DNA of 38,596 bases from Palleronia aestuarii (GTDB taxonomy: Bacteria > Pseudomonadota > Alphaproteobacteria > Rhodobacterales > Rhodobacteraceae). A model generated the notes under the pieces. That model did no database searches. It was not told the DNA's origin and worked only from the letters and a program-made list of their open reading frames with translations. Positions 23,802 through 32,522 of this stretch are shown here, one piece after another. The stretch is taken from contig NZ_QKZL01000020.1 of NCBI RefSeq assembly GCF_003253995.1, forward strand, positions 30,021 through 68,616, written 5' to 3'. The position numbers and the translations under genes are program-made. Position 1 is the first letter of the stretch. Every line of letters starts with the position of its first letter.

Positions 23802-24925
23802 TGGCATCGCGAGCGGTCATCGCGGGAATCGGCCAGACGGCGTTTGGCCGGCTGCCCGGACGGACGACGGAATCCCTCAACATCGAGGCCTGCCGCAAGG
23901 CACTCGAGGATGCCGCAATCGAGAAGGACCGCGTGGACGGCCTCCTCGTCAAGGTTCCGACCTCCCGTGTCGAGATGATGTACGGCCAGAAACTCGCGGA
24001 GGCGATGGGGATGCAGCCGCGGTTCGGCGGCGTCTTCGATCAGGGCGGCGCATCCAACATCAGCATGATCGGGATCGCGGCGATGGCGATCGAGGCGGGG
24101 CAATGTGAGATCGCGCTGGTCTCGCTGGCCGACAATCCCAAGACCGGAAGTCGGGCGGCCTACGAGAAGCCGTGGGGGGATGCCGCCGATCTGGGCTGGT
24201 CGAGCGTCGTTGCGGGCTACGCACTGATCGCGCGGCGCTACCTGCACGAGTTTCCCAACGCCGAGGAGCTTTTCCGGGACATTGCGATCGCGGCCCGGGC
24301 GCATGGTGCGGAAAATCCGAACGCGCAGCTCCGAAAGCCGCTCGACACGGCGACGTACGAGGCGGCCAACTGGATCGTCGAACCGTTGCGCCGGGACGAT
24401 TGCTGTCTCATCTCCGACGGTGCCGCGGCCGTCGTCGTCATGTCGGAGGCGAGGGCGAAGGAGTTGGACGTTCGCGCGCCGGTTCCGGTGCTCGGTATCG
24501 GGCAGGGCAACTCCTCCTCGGACGTGACGCTGCGGGCGGATCTGACGAAGACGCGTGCCGACGTATCGGCCGCCACGGCCTTCGCGATGGCAGGTCTCGA
24601 ACCGCGCGACATGGATTGCGCGCAGATCTACGACTGCTTCACCGTGACCGTCGCGATGACGCTTGAAGCTTACGGTTTCGGCTCGTTCGACGCACTCCAC
24701 GAACTAGGCCGGGCCGGGGGGTTCGGCGTATCGGGCGATCTGCCGATCAACACGTCGGGCGGCCTTCTCAGCGAGACGGGGATGCCCGGAATGCAGCTCG
24801 TCCTCGAAGGGGTGCGGCAAATGCGCGGGGACTCCGTGAACCAGGTGGAAAACGCGCGCAAGTGCGTCGTGAGCAATCAGGGAGGGATCATGCATACGCA
24901 TTCGACACTGATCCTGGGCCAATGA
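23801..24925 (+). CDS. SCP2-type thiolase-like protein lacking Cys/His, possible aldolase
   Basis: This 374-residue thiolase-fold protein is of the lipid-transfer (SCPx/Ltp) kind. The nucleophile region reads FDQGGASNISMIG, with no cysteine (Ser85 nearby). The C-terminal GGLxxxGHP motif is replaced by NTSGGLLSETGMPG (Gly327 at the His position). Tyr277 in IYDCFTVT is conserved in the family. Thiolysis is thus unlikely. Ltp-type members that pair with DUF35 proteins catalyse retro-aldol C-C cleavage of 3-hydroxyacyl-CoAs in steroid degradation. Its stop overlaps the DUF35 start (ATGA), supporting a two-subunit enzyme. Retro-aldolase activity here is inference. Confidence 0.82.
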   Translation: MASRAVIAGIGQTAFGRLPGRTTESLNIEACRKALEDAAIEKDRVDGLLVKVPTSRVEMMYGQKLAEAMGMQPRFGGVFDQGGASNISMIGIAAMAIEAGQCEIALVSLADNPKTGSRAAYEKPWGDAADLGWSSVVAGYALIARRYLHEFPNAEELFRDIAIAARAHGAENPNAQLRKPLDTATYEAANWIVEPLRRDDCCLISDGAAAVVVMSEARAKELDVRAPVPVLGIGQGNSSSDVTLRADLTKTRADVSAATAFAMAGLEPRDMDCAQIYDCFTVTVAMTLEAYGFGSFDALHELGRAGGFGVSGDLPINTSGGLLSETGMPGMQLVLEGVRQMRGDSVNQVENARKCVVSNQGGIMHTHSTLILGQ

Positions 24926-25314
24926 CCGATACGCCCGCCATGTCCCCGACAGAGACGTATCGCGCGAACCTCGCCGAGCGGAGGCTGACGTTCCAGTCCT
25001 GCCGTGCCTGTGGGCAGACCTGGATGCCGGCGCGGTCCGAATGTCCGAACTGCCTCTCCCCCGAATTCGAATGGTGCGAGGCGGGAGGGCGGGCGACGAT
25101 CGTCAGTTGGGTCGTCTTCCACGTGGCCTTCGATCCGCGCTACGAGGATCGCCTTCCCTACAACGTTGCGCTCGTCGACCTGGAGGAGGGCGCGCGCATG
25201 GTCACGAACATCATCGATCTCCCGGATGGGGAGGATGTCATCGGCAGAACGGTCACGCTGGAATTCGAGCACGATCTCGAACGGGAATTGCCGCGGTTCC
25301 GGCTCGCCGACTGA
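24922..25314 (+). CDS. DUF35 OB-fold/zinc-ribbon partner protein
   Basis: This 130-residue protein has a rubredoxin-like zinc ribbon with Cys27, Cys30, Cys41 and Cys44 (CRACGQTW and CPNCLSP), followed by an OB-fold (ATIVSWVVFHVAFDPRYEDR, then LPYNVALVDLEEGARMVTNI). DUF35 proteins form complexes with thiolase-like enzymes and help bind acyl-CoA. The 4-base overlap with the thiolase-like gene indicates coupled translation and a complex. The ATG at 24922 is the only start that fits the fold. Confidence 0.9.
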   Translation: MTDTPAMSPTETYRANLAERRLTFQSCRACGQTWMPARSECPNCLSPEFEWCEAGGRATIVSWVVFHVAFDPRYEDRLPYNVALVDLEEGARMVTNIIDLPDGEDVIGRTVTLEFEHDLERELPRFRLAD

Positions 25315-25372
25315 CCGCGCTTGCATGTGGGAGGAGCGGGCCGGCTCGGCCTGCGCAGAGGAGGAGAACGAG

Positions 25373-26593
25373 ATGATAGGAACGACACGGCGTACCTTCG
25401 TCGCCGCTGTTATCGCGGCGATCGCCGCGGGCGGCACGGCAGCGGCGCAGGACGATCCGATCCGGATCGGGGCCATCAATCCCTATTCTGGCCAGCTTGC
25501 ATTATACGGGACCGAGGTCACGCGGGGCTACGAGCTCGCCGCCGACCAACTCAACGCCAATGGCGGGCTCCTGGGATCGCAGGTGGAGGTCGTTCGCGGC
25601 AACGCCGCGAGCCCGCAGGAGGGGATCGCCGTGGTCGAGAGGCTTGCCGGTCGCGACGACGTCGATGCCTTCATCGGTACCTATCTCAGCGCGGTATCGG
25701 GGGCCGCGTCCGAGGCGGCGCTGAACTACAACAAGCTCTACTGGGATACGAACGCGATCGCCGCGGGCCTGACCGAGCGTGGCTTGCCGAACTTCGTGCG
25801 GTCGGGCCCCTATGCCACCACGTTCGCCGACGCCTCCGTCGAACTGGTGATCGATGCGCTCGCGCAGGAACTCGGGAAGGATCCCTCCGAACTCCGCGTC
25901 TGGCTCGAGCACGAGGAATCCGTCTACGGAACCTCGATCTCCGAACGCCAAGAAGCGCAGTTCGAGGACGCGGGTGTCGAGGTCGTCGGAGTTGGCTCGC
26001 ACGATTACCGCTCCATCGACCTGACCGACAGCGTGCTGCGAGCGAAGGACGCGGACCCGGATGTCTTCATCCAGACGGGCTACGTTCCGGATGGGAATCT
26101 TCTCCTGCGCACCATGCGCGACCAGGATTTCGATCCCAATGCGATCGTGTTCGTCGGGACCGGCGATACGGCCGAGACACTGCAAGCGATGGGGGAAAAG
26201 GGGGTCGAGGGCCTGCTCGTCGTGTCCTATCCCCGTCCCGGCATCTCGGAGGAATTCGGGCCGGGCTCCGGCGCCTACCTGGAGGCCTACCGCGAGAAGT
26301 ACGGTTCGGACCCGGTCGCGCCGCAGGGGATGGCCGCCTATGTCGGGTTCCAGATCATGGCCGAGGCCGTGGAGAAGGCGGGCAGCTTCGATCCCGCGGA
26401 GGTAACCGCGATACTGGGCGAGTTCGACGAACCGCAGGGCACCTACGCCACCGGCTTCGGCGCCCGGTTCGACGAGAACAAGCAGAACGTCCTCGCCTAT
26501 CCGACGGTGATCCAGTGGCAAGGCGGTGAGCCGGTCACGGTATTCCCCGAGGAAGCAGCCGGCGGCTCCAAGATGACGGGTTTCGGAGGCTAG
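25373..26593 (+). CDS. Branched-chain amino-acid-type ABC transporter binding protein
   Basis: This 406-residue periplasmic protein (Peripla_BP_6/LivJ family) starts at ATG 25373 after GAGGAGAA. The signal region TTRRTFVAAVIAAIAAGGTA ends near AAAQ-DDP and has a twin-arginine-like start. The domain reads IRIGAINPYSGQLALYGTEV, ELAADQLNANGGLLGSQVEV and MAAYVGFQIMAEAVEKAG. Ligands of this family range from amino acids to aromatic and short-chain acids. It heads the transporter half of the operon, 58 bp after DUF35. Confidence 0.9.
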   Translation: MIGTTRRTFVAAVIAAIAAGGTAAAQDDPIRIGAINPYSGQLALYGTEVTRGYELAADQLNANGGLLGSQVEVVRGNAASPQEGIAVVERLAGRDDVDAFIGTYLSAVSGAASEAALNYNKLYWDTNAIAAGLTERGLPNFVRSGPYATTFADASVELVIDALAQELGKDPSELRVWLEHEESVYGTSISERQEAQFEDAGVEVVGVGSHDYRSIDLTDSVLRAKDADPDVFIQTGYVPDGNLLLRTMRDQDFDPNAIVFVGTGDTAETLQAMGEKGVEGLLVVSYPRPGISEEFGPGSGAYLEAYREKYGSDPVAPQGMAAYVGFQIMAEAVEKAGSFDPAEVTAILGEFDEPQGTYATGFGARFDENKQNVLAYPTVIQWQGGEPVTVFPEEAAGGSKMTGFGG

Positions 26594-26656
26594 GCCGCGA
26601 TTGGCGGCGATGCTTCGGCATCGCTGCCGACGCTGCAGGCTTCTTGGGGGAGGAGA

Positions 26657-27547
26657 ATGGCAGCTTTTCTGAACATCGTCACAGTAGGCCTCCTGCTCGG
26701 CGGGATCTACGGCCTCGTGAGCATGGGCCTGAACGTGATATTCGGGGTGATCCGCATCGTCAATTTCGCCCAGGGCGAACTGGTGATGCTCGGCATGTAC
26801 GGCGCCTACATGAGCTGGGCGCTTCTCGGGATGGATCCCTACCTTTCGGTCCTGATCGTCGTCCCCGGCCTCTTCGTTCTAGGCATGATCCTGCAGCGTT
26901 TCGTCCTCCAGCCTTTGCAGAACGAACCTTTCATGCAGATCTTCGCAACGTTCGGATTGCTGATGTTCTTCCAGAACCTCGTCCTCGGCATCACGGGCGG
27001 CACGGGTTATTCGGTGCGCTCCGATATCGCGTCGGAGGTGATCCGGATCGGCCCGGTGAACCTGACGCTGTCTCGCCTCATCGTGCTCGCGACAGTCATC
27101 GTGGTGGCGCTCGGGATGAACTGGTTCGTGAAGTACACGATGCCGGGCAAGGCCGTCCGCGCCGTGACGCAGGACCGGCGCGCGGCGCGGCTGATGGGGA
27201 TCAATGTCGAATGGGTCTTCATGCTGACCTTCGGGGCGGGTGCCGCGCTCGCGGGAATGGCTGGGGTCCTTCTCTCGCCGATCTACACGCTCTCGCCCCA
27301 GATCGGCAGCAACTTCATCCTGGCGGCGTTCGCGGTCGTGGTTCTCGGCGGGCTCGGAAGCGTCTGGGGGGCGTTCATCGGCGGGTTCGTCATCGGGCTC
27401 GTGGAGGCATTCTCGGGCTATTACTTCGATCCTGCCCTGAAACACGCGATCTGGTTCCTGATCTTCATCGCGGTCTTGCTGGTCCGTCCCGGTGGGCTCT
27501 TCGGGATCGCCGGAGCAGAGGAGATGGGTCTTCGTGAGCAAGATTGA
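26657..27547 (+). CDS. livH: ABC transporter permease, LivH family
   Basis: This 296-residue inner-membrane permease has the LivH features GGIYGLVSMGLNVIFGVIRI then VNFAQGELVMLGMYGA near the N-terminus. The EAA-type loop near DRRAARLMGINVEWVFMLTF is followed by ALAGMAGVLLSPIYTLSPQI. About eight hydrophobic segments are visible. GGGGGAGGAG precedes the ATG. The end overlaps livM by 14 bases. Confidence 0.92.
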   Translation: MAAFLNIVTVGLLLGGIYGLVSMGLNVIFGVIRIVNFAQGELVMLGMYGAYMSWALLGMDPYLSVLIVVPGLFVLGMILQRFVLQPLQNEPFMQIFATFGLLMFFQNLVLGITGGTGYSVRSDIASEVIRIGPVNLTLSRLIVLATVIVVALGMNWFVKYTMPGKAVRAVTQDRRAARLMGINVEWVFMLTFGAGAALAGMAGVLLSPIYTLSPQIGSNFILAAFAVVVLGGLGSVWGAFIGGFVIGLVEAFSGYYFDPALKHAIWFLIFIAVLLVRPGGLFGIAGAEEMGLREQD

Positions 27548-28577
27548 GGCGACGGAACTGGGCGGCCGCCGGACCACCGGAAAAGGTGATCGGCATATCA
27601 CGTCGCTCGCGACGGAACTCTTGCGGATCGCGGGTCTGGCAGGTCTTTTCGCGATCGCGCTCGTGGTTCTGCGGGACGATCCGTTCCTTCTGAACATCCT
27701 GGCTTATACCTGCCTCTTCGGCGGGCTCGCTACGAGCTGGAACATCATCGGCGGGTTCGGGGGTCAGTTCTCGCTCGGTCACGGGGTATTCTTCGCCGCA
27801 GGGGCCTATACCACGGCCAATCTTTACTTCCATTTCGGCATCTCGCCCTGGCTGACCCTCATCCCGGCCGTCGTCGTCGCATCCGCGGTGGCGCTCGCCG
27901 TGTCCTGGCCAACCTTCCGGCTCAAGGGGCCGTTCTTCGCCATCGCGACGCTTGCCTTGAACGAGGTGGCGTTCGTGCTCGCCAACTATTTCGACGGTCT
28001 GACGGGGGGGCCGCGCGGCATGATGCTGCCGTTCCGGGCCGGGTTCGAGAACATGGTCTTCACCTCGAAACTGCCCTACGCGATCATCATGATCGGCTTC
28101 CTCCTGGTCACGCTCGTCACCGCGGCGATCGTGTTGCGCAGCCGGCTCGGGTATTACCTCCAGGCCGTCCGCCTGGACGAGGATGCGGCCCGGTCCGTCG
28201 GTATCGGCGTTCTCAGGGTCAAGCTCATGGGCATGGCAGTGAGCGCGGGCCTGACCGGGGTCGGCGGTTCGCTCTTCGCGATGTACATCCGGTACGTCGA
28301 TCCCCCGACGCTGCTGAGCATCCAGGATGTCGGTGTGCGCTTTCTCCTGATCTCGCTGATCGGCGGTGTCGGAACCCTCTATGGTCCGCTCGCCGGGGCG
28401 CTGCTGATCGTGCCGCTGGAGTTCCAGCTTCGCGCGACCCTCGGCAGCGCGTTGCCGGGCGGCAATTTGATGGTTCTGGGGGCCCTGCTCGTCATCTTCG
28501 CGCTCTTCATGCGCAAGGGTCTCGTCGGAACGGTGTCGGACATCTGGGACAGGTACGGGAGGCGGCGCGATGAGTGA
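27534..28577 (+). CDS. livM: ABC transporter permease, LivM family
   Basis: The start is placed at GTG 27534, inside the end of livH, with GAGGAG 10 bases upstream; an ATG at 27492 is possible but would enlarge the overlap. The product has 347 residues. WNIIGGFGGQFSLGHGVFFA and GLTGGPRGMMLPF are LivM signatures. VRLDEDAARSVGIGVLRVKL is the ATPase-contact loop. The stop overlaps livG by 8 bases. It forms the membrane channel together with LivH. Confidence 0.88.
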   Translation: MSKIEATELGGRRTTGKGDRHITSLATELLRIAGLAGLFAIALVVLRDDPFLLNILAYTCLFGGLATSWNIIGGFGGQFSLGHGVFFAAGAYTTANLYFHFGISPWLTLIPAVVVASAVALAVSWPTFRLKGPFFAIATLALNEVAFVLANYFDGLTGGPRGMMLPFRAGFENMVFTSKLPYAIIMIGFLLVTLVTAAIVLRSRLGYYLQAVRLDEDAARSVGIGVLRVKLMGMAVSAGLTGVGGSLFAMYIRYVDPPTLLSIQDVGVRFLLISLIGGVGTLYGPLAGALLIVPLEFQLRATLGSALPGGNLMVLGALLVIFALFMRKGLVGTVSDIWDRYGRRRDE

Positions 28578-29298
28578 TGCCACGGCCCTCGCGGCCGAGA
28601 ATCTCACCAAGCGCTTCGGCGGCCTGACCGCCGTGGGTGGATTGAACTTCTCGCTGCGGCGAGGTGATCTGCTCTCGATCATCGGCCCGAACGGGGCGGG
28701 CAAGACCACGCTGTTCAACCTCCTGACCGGGCAGCATCCGCCCAGCGATGGCCGCGTGATCCATGAAGGCCGCGACATCTCCGCCCTCGCGCCGGAACAG
28801 AGAGCCCGCCTCGGCCTAGGACGGACGTTTCAGATCTCGAAGACGCTCACCTCGATGACGGCGCTCGAGAACGTCATGATCGGCGCATTCCTGCACCGCG
28901 GAAAACTCGCCGCGGCTGCCGAACATGCGATGCACATTCTCGACCGCGTCGGTCTTGCCCGCCGCGCGTCGGTAAGGGCCGGTACCCTAACGCTGAGTGA
29001 GCGGCGGCGGCTCGAGATCGCGCGGGCACTCGCGCTCGACTGTTCCGTCCTGCTTCTCGACGAGGTTATGGCGGGCCTGAACCAACGGGAGGTGGACGAC
29101 GTCATCGGCCTCGTCAGGCAGCTCCATGCCGAGGGACTGACGGTGCTCGTAATCGAGCACAATCTCAAGGTCGTCCGTGCCTTCGAGAACCGGGTGATCG
29201 TGATGGATTTCGGTCGGATGATCGCCGACGGGACGCCGGACAAGGTTCTGTCCGACCCGCAGGTGGTGGAAGCGTATCTGGGGAAGAAGGCGGAATGA
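28570..29298 (+). CDS. livG: ABC transporter ATPase, LivG family
   Basis: This 242-residue ATPase has Walker A GPNGAGKT (residues 39-46), Walker B VLLLDEV and the switch His in VIEHNL. The signature region reads LTLSERRRLEIARAL instead of the more usual LSxGxxRRLEIARAL, a mild deviation. LGRTFQISKTLTSMTALENV is the Q-loop region typical of LivG. It overlaps livM by 8 bases and livF by 4, so the ATPase pair is translated in concert. Confidence 0.92.
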   Translation: MSDATALAAENLTKRFGGLTAVGGLNFSLRRGDLLSIIGPNGAGKTTLFNLLTGQHPPSDGRVIHEGRDISALAPEQRARLGLGRTFQISKTLTSMTALENVMIGAFLHRGKLAAAAEHAMHILDRVGLARRASVRAGTLTLSERRRLEIARALALDCSVLLLDEVMAGLNQREVDDVIGLVRQLHAEGLTVLVIEHNLKVVRAFENRVIVMDFGRMIADGTPDKVLSDPQVVEAYLGKKAE

Positions 29299-30011
29299 GC
29301 ATCGGGCTTGCGATCGAGAACCTCCATGCGGGTTACGGGCCGGCGACAGTGCTCGAGGATGTTTCGCTCACCGTGAATGCAGGCGACATAGTCGCCATCG
29401 TCGGGGCCAACGGGGCGGGCAAGAGCACGCTTCTGAACACGATCGCGGGGCTCGTTCCGGCAAGTTCGGGGCGAATGCGCTTCGGCGACACGGATATCGC
29501 GGCGACGCGCGCCGATGCCCTTCCCCGCAAGGGCCTCGTCCTCGTCCCGGAAGGCGGGCGGCTCTTTCCCTTCATGACAGTCCGGGAAAACCTCGAGGTC
29601 GGCGGGTTCAGCCGCCGCAAATCGGCCGACTTCTCGACATGGCTCGACGAAGTGATGGACCTGTTCCCTATTCTGCGGGAACGCCAGGGACAGCTCGCCG
29701 GATCGCTCTCGGGGGGCGAGCGACAGATGTGCGCGATCGCGCGGGCAGTGATGAGTCAGCCGGATCTGATCATGCTGGACGAGCCCTCCGTTGGCCTGTC
29801 GCCAAAGCTGGCCCACGAGGTACTCGGCCTGGTGCAGACGCTGCGGGACACGAAGGATGTCACCGTGATCCTCGTCGAGCAGAACGTCGGCGAGGCCCTC
29901 GCCGTCTCCGATCAGGCACATGTCCTCGATCACGGGCGCATCGTGCGTTCCGGCCCCGCGGCCGAACTGGCAGACGATCCCGCGATACAGAAGGCGTATA
30001 TGGGGTTGTAA
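29295..30011 (+). CDS. livF: ABC transporter ATPase, LivF family
   Basis: This 238-residue ATPase has Walker A GANGAGKST (37-45), signature SLSGGERQMCAIARAVM, Walker B LIMLDEPSVGLSPKL and His switch LVEQN (Gln in the His position, as usual in LivF). It ends the operon. The 71 bp before the IS6 remnant show no strong hairpin, so the terminator may have been lost when the element arrived. Confidence 0.93.
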   Translation: MSIGLAIENLHAGYGPATVLEDVSLTVNAGDIVAIVGANGAGKSTLLNTIAGLVPASSGRMRFGDTDIAATRADALPRKGLVLVPEGGRLFPFMTVRENLEVGGFSRRKSADFSTWLDEVMDLFPILRERQGQLAGSLSGGERQMCAIARAVMSQPDLIMLDEPSVGLSPKLAHEVLGLVQTLRDTKDVTVILVEQNVGEALAVSDQAHVLDHGRIVRSGPAAELADDPAIQKAYMGL

Positions 30012-30082
30012 GGCGTCCCTCGACGTTCGGTACGTGACGGAGGAACGATCTTCCGGATTGTCGTCAGTCTACCCCTCGCTGG

Positions 30083-30800
30083 GGCATTGTCAGGTTGTTC
30101 GACCGCGACGCGGAAGTCGTCACCCGGAACCGCTTATGCCGACAGGTCGGTCGAGTAGTCTGCCCAAAGGTCGAACGCCTCCCGTCCGGCATGGCGATAG
30201 GAACGGGCGGAGAGGCGGCGACAGTGCAGGCGGTCTGGCCGTGAACCGACAGGAACCGCTGCGCCTGTCGCGTTGACATGAACCGCCCCATGACCTTTTT
30301 TCGTCTCCTCGTATGCCGATGCGATGCTTAGGCCGCGACGTTGATCCCCTTGTGGTGGCGATGCTCTAAGCCACGGGGCGAGTTTTGCCGTCGCGGCGGC
30401 GTAGGACCGAAGTTTGTCGAGCTTCATCACCCGCGGCAGATCCCATCTTCTAAAGAGCTTGCGCATGAACCGTCTGGCGGTAACGGCGTGGCGGCGTGAC
30501 CGGGCGAGGATGTCCAGGATATCGCCAGCCGCGTCGATGGCCCACCACAACTAATGCCTTAGTCCGATGATCTTGAGGACGACCTCGTCGAGGTGCCACG
30601 TGTCGGTCGGCCCGGGCTGGTCGCGCCGTACCTTTGCGGCGATCTGCGTCCCGAACTTCGCCAACCAAACGCGGATCGTTTCGTACGAGACAACAACCCC
30701 GCGTTCGACGTGGAGAACCTCGCCGTCTCGCAGGTGTCGTGTTGCTTCACGTAATTCTCTTACCGCTTGCCTAATCGAGCGTGTTGCCTGCTGACGTGGT
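30083..30800 (-). pseudogene. IS6-family transposase remnant, copy 3 (nearly full length)
   Basis: The left end GGCATTGTCAGG (30083) matches the 6733 element, and the first ~170 bases are close copies. On the minus strand, in order, lie ERGVVVSYETIRVWLAKFGT, DTWHLDEVVLKIIGLRH then a stop, LWWAIDAAGDILDILARSRR, VMKLDKLRSYAAATAKLAPW, a shifted LEHRHHKGINVAA and FMSTRQAQRFLSVHGQ. At least one stop and two frame changes break it. The right end was not found; the N-terminal region merges with the C-terminus of another transposase around 30790. Confidence 0.75.
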
Positions 30801-30987
30801 ATGGGGCCTTGGTTCGCCGTATGGTTCGGGGCTCCCGACCTCCCCAATGAGCCGTTGGACGGCTTGCCGCCGCCATTCTCCCACGCGCCGTTGCAGCGTG
30901 TGAACCTGCCGCAAGGTGTATCGTTCTAAGTAGAGGGCCTTAAAACGACAAGGAGTTCGTGCGCGGTCTGATCGGGGCGTTCTCTAA
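30800..30987 (-). pseudogene. Transposase C-terminus, left part (split by IS66)
   Basis: The minus strand reads RPDQTAHELLVV, then ERYTLRQVHTLQRRVGEWRR and QAVQRLIGEVGSPEPYGEPR. This is the C-terminal tail seen in a group of integrase-core transposases, recalled as having RPDQTARELLVEFQARYPGR and YSLGQLRTLQRR. The upstream part continues across the IS66 element at 33604-33866. The frame is damaged. Confidence 0.6.
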
Positions 30988-31057
30988 GTAGGCCTCCGGC
31001 GGGAGCCGCCTGCTGCGGGTGGGGGTTTGTCGGCTATCTGACCTTATGGGTGCCCAT

Positions 31058-31462
31058 ATGGACAGACCGCAGGTGATGACGCTGGACGTGGTGGACACGG
31101 GCTGGCGGCGTCGCTGGACGGATGCGGAGAAGCAGCGGATCATTGAGGAGAGCTTTGCGGCGCCCCGGCAGGTGGCGGCGACGGCGCGACGGCACGGGAT
31201 GTCGCGCTCGTTGCTGACAACGTGGCGGCGGCTGCATCGGCAAGATCTCCTGTCGAGGGCTGGAACTCCCGCGCCGGGATTTGCATCGGTGACATTGGCT
31301 CCCGATCCGCCACCCACGCCTGCACCGCGGTTTCCTGTCGTGGATTGCGGTCGTGTCGAGATCGTGCTGCGGAACGACCGCTGAACCATCATCGGCGCGG
31401 GCATGGACCCGGCTGCCCTGGCGCAGCTGATCGCGGTGGTCGAGCGGGCATGATCGCGCTGC
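31058..31462 (+). pseudogene. tnpA: IS66 TnpA (Orf1) with internal stop
   Basis: The N-terminal half is a helix-turn-helix protein: RRRWTDAEKQRIIEESFAAP, then ATARRHGMSRSLLTTWRRL. After VEIVLRND comes Arg and then TGA (31382-31384) in the place of another sense codon. The frame continues with TIIGAGMDPAALAQLIAVVE, the expected TnpA tail. One base change (CGA to TGA) would explain it. Confidence 0.78.
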
Positions 31463-31797
31463 CGCCGGGCGCGCGGGTCTAGCTGGCCAACGGGGTGACG
31501 GACATGCGGAAGGGCATGCCGGGGCTTGCGCTGTTGATACAAGAGGGGCTGGGGCGCGACCCGCATGCCGGCGACCTGTACGTGTTCCGCGGCCGCTCGG
31601 GATCAATGGTCAAGGTTCTCTGGCACGACGGCGTGGGCATGTCGCTCTACATCAAGAATCTCGAGCGCGGGCACTTCATCCGGCCCGTTCCGAAGGACGG
31701 CGCGGTGGCGATTTCGGCGGCGCAGCTGACCTATCTGCTGGACGGCATCGACTGGCGCAATCCGCGCCATACCTGGCGGCCGGCAGTGGCCGGATAA
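31450..31797 (+). pseudogene. tnpB: IS66 TnpB (Orf2) with internal stop
   Basis: MIALPPGARV is followed by TAG and then LANGVTDMRKGMPGLALLIQ, GDLYVFRGRSGSMVKVLWHD and NLERGHFIRPVP. The family has Trp at the stop position (RVWLA), so TGG to TAG is likely. A restart at the Met in TDMRKG could still yield most of the protein. The start overlaps the end of tnpA. Confidence 0.8.
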
Positions 31798-32482
31798 TCT
31801 ACCCTGCAAGGGAGATTGCGCTCTAACTTGCTGTGAAGGCGTTCTAATATCCGGCATGCCCGCCGATGCTCCATCCGACTTCGAAGCCTTGCGCGCCGCC
31901 CTCGCGGCATCCGAGGCGCGGGCAGACGCGATGGCGGCCGAGATCGCCGCGGTGCGGGCGCAGGCCACTCGGGCCCAGGCCGCCGCATCGGGCGACGCGG
32001 CGGTGATCGCGACGCTCAAGCTGGAGATCGAGAAGCTGCGCCGCGCGCTTTACGGACACCGCTCCGAGCGCAGCGCCCGGTTGCTCGACCAGTTGGAGTT
32101 GCAGCTCGAGGAGATCGAGGCCGCGGTGACCGAGGACGAGCTTTTGGCCGAGCAGGCTGCCCGCCGCGCGGGGACCGATCCATCACCGACCTCCCGACGC
32201 CATCCCGGCCGCAAGCCGTTCCCCGCCCACCTGCCGCGCGAGCGCGTGGTGATCGAGGCGCCCTGCGCCTGCATGGCCTGCGGCTCGGGCCGGATCGTCA
32301 AGTTGGGCGAGGACATCACCGAGACCCTGGAGGTCGTGCCCCGGTCTTGGAAAGTAATCCAGACCGTGCGCGAGCGGTTCGCCTGCCGCGACTGCGAGCG
32401 CATCACCCAACCGTCGGCACCCTTTCATCCCACGCCGCGCGGGTGGGCGGGCCCGAGCTTCCTCGCCATGCTCCTGTTTGAG

Positions 32483-32522
32483 AGCGAGCCTTGTCCGCCA
32501 TTGGTCCAAGGACAATGGCGAG
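32483..32522 (+). repeat. Palindromic mini-element, copy B (in IS66 tnpC)
   Basis: Arms GCCTTGTCC and GGACAATGGC (32488-32519) pair except for one A missing from the left arm. The loop is GCCATTGGTCCAA. GCGAG stands on both sides (32484 and 32518). It lies between the codons of LLFE and GQHQPLNRQ, where the family usually has Lys-Phe. Restoring the missing A would both complete the stem and restore the reading frame. It aligns with copy A at about 36 of 41 positions. Confidence 0.75.

Noticed and set aside
30012-30082. Terminator for the liv operon
   Set aside because: No stable hairpin with a T tract was seen before the IS6 end.
32500-32510. TTGGTCCAA inside mini-element copy B as a regulator site
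   Set aside because: It is part of the conserved loop of the repeat within a coding region; the match to the promoter motif is probably coincidence.
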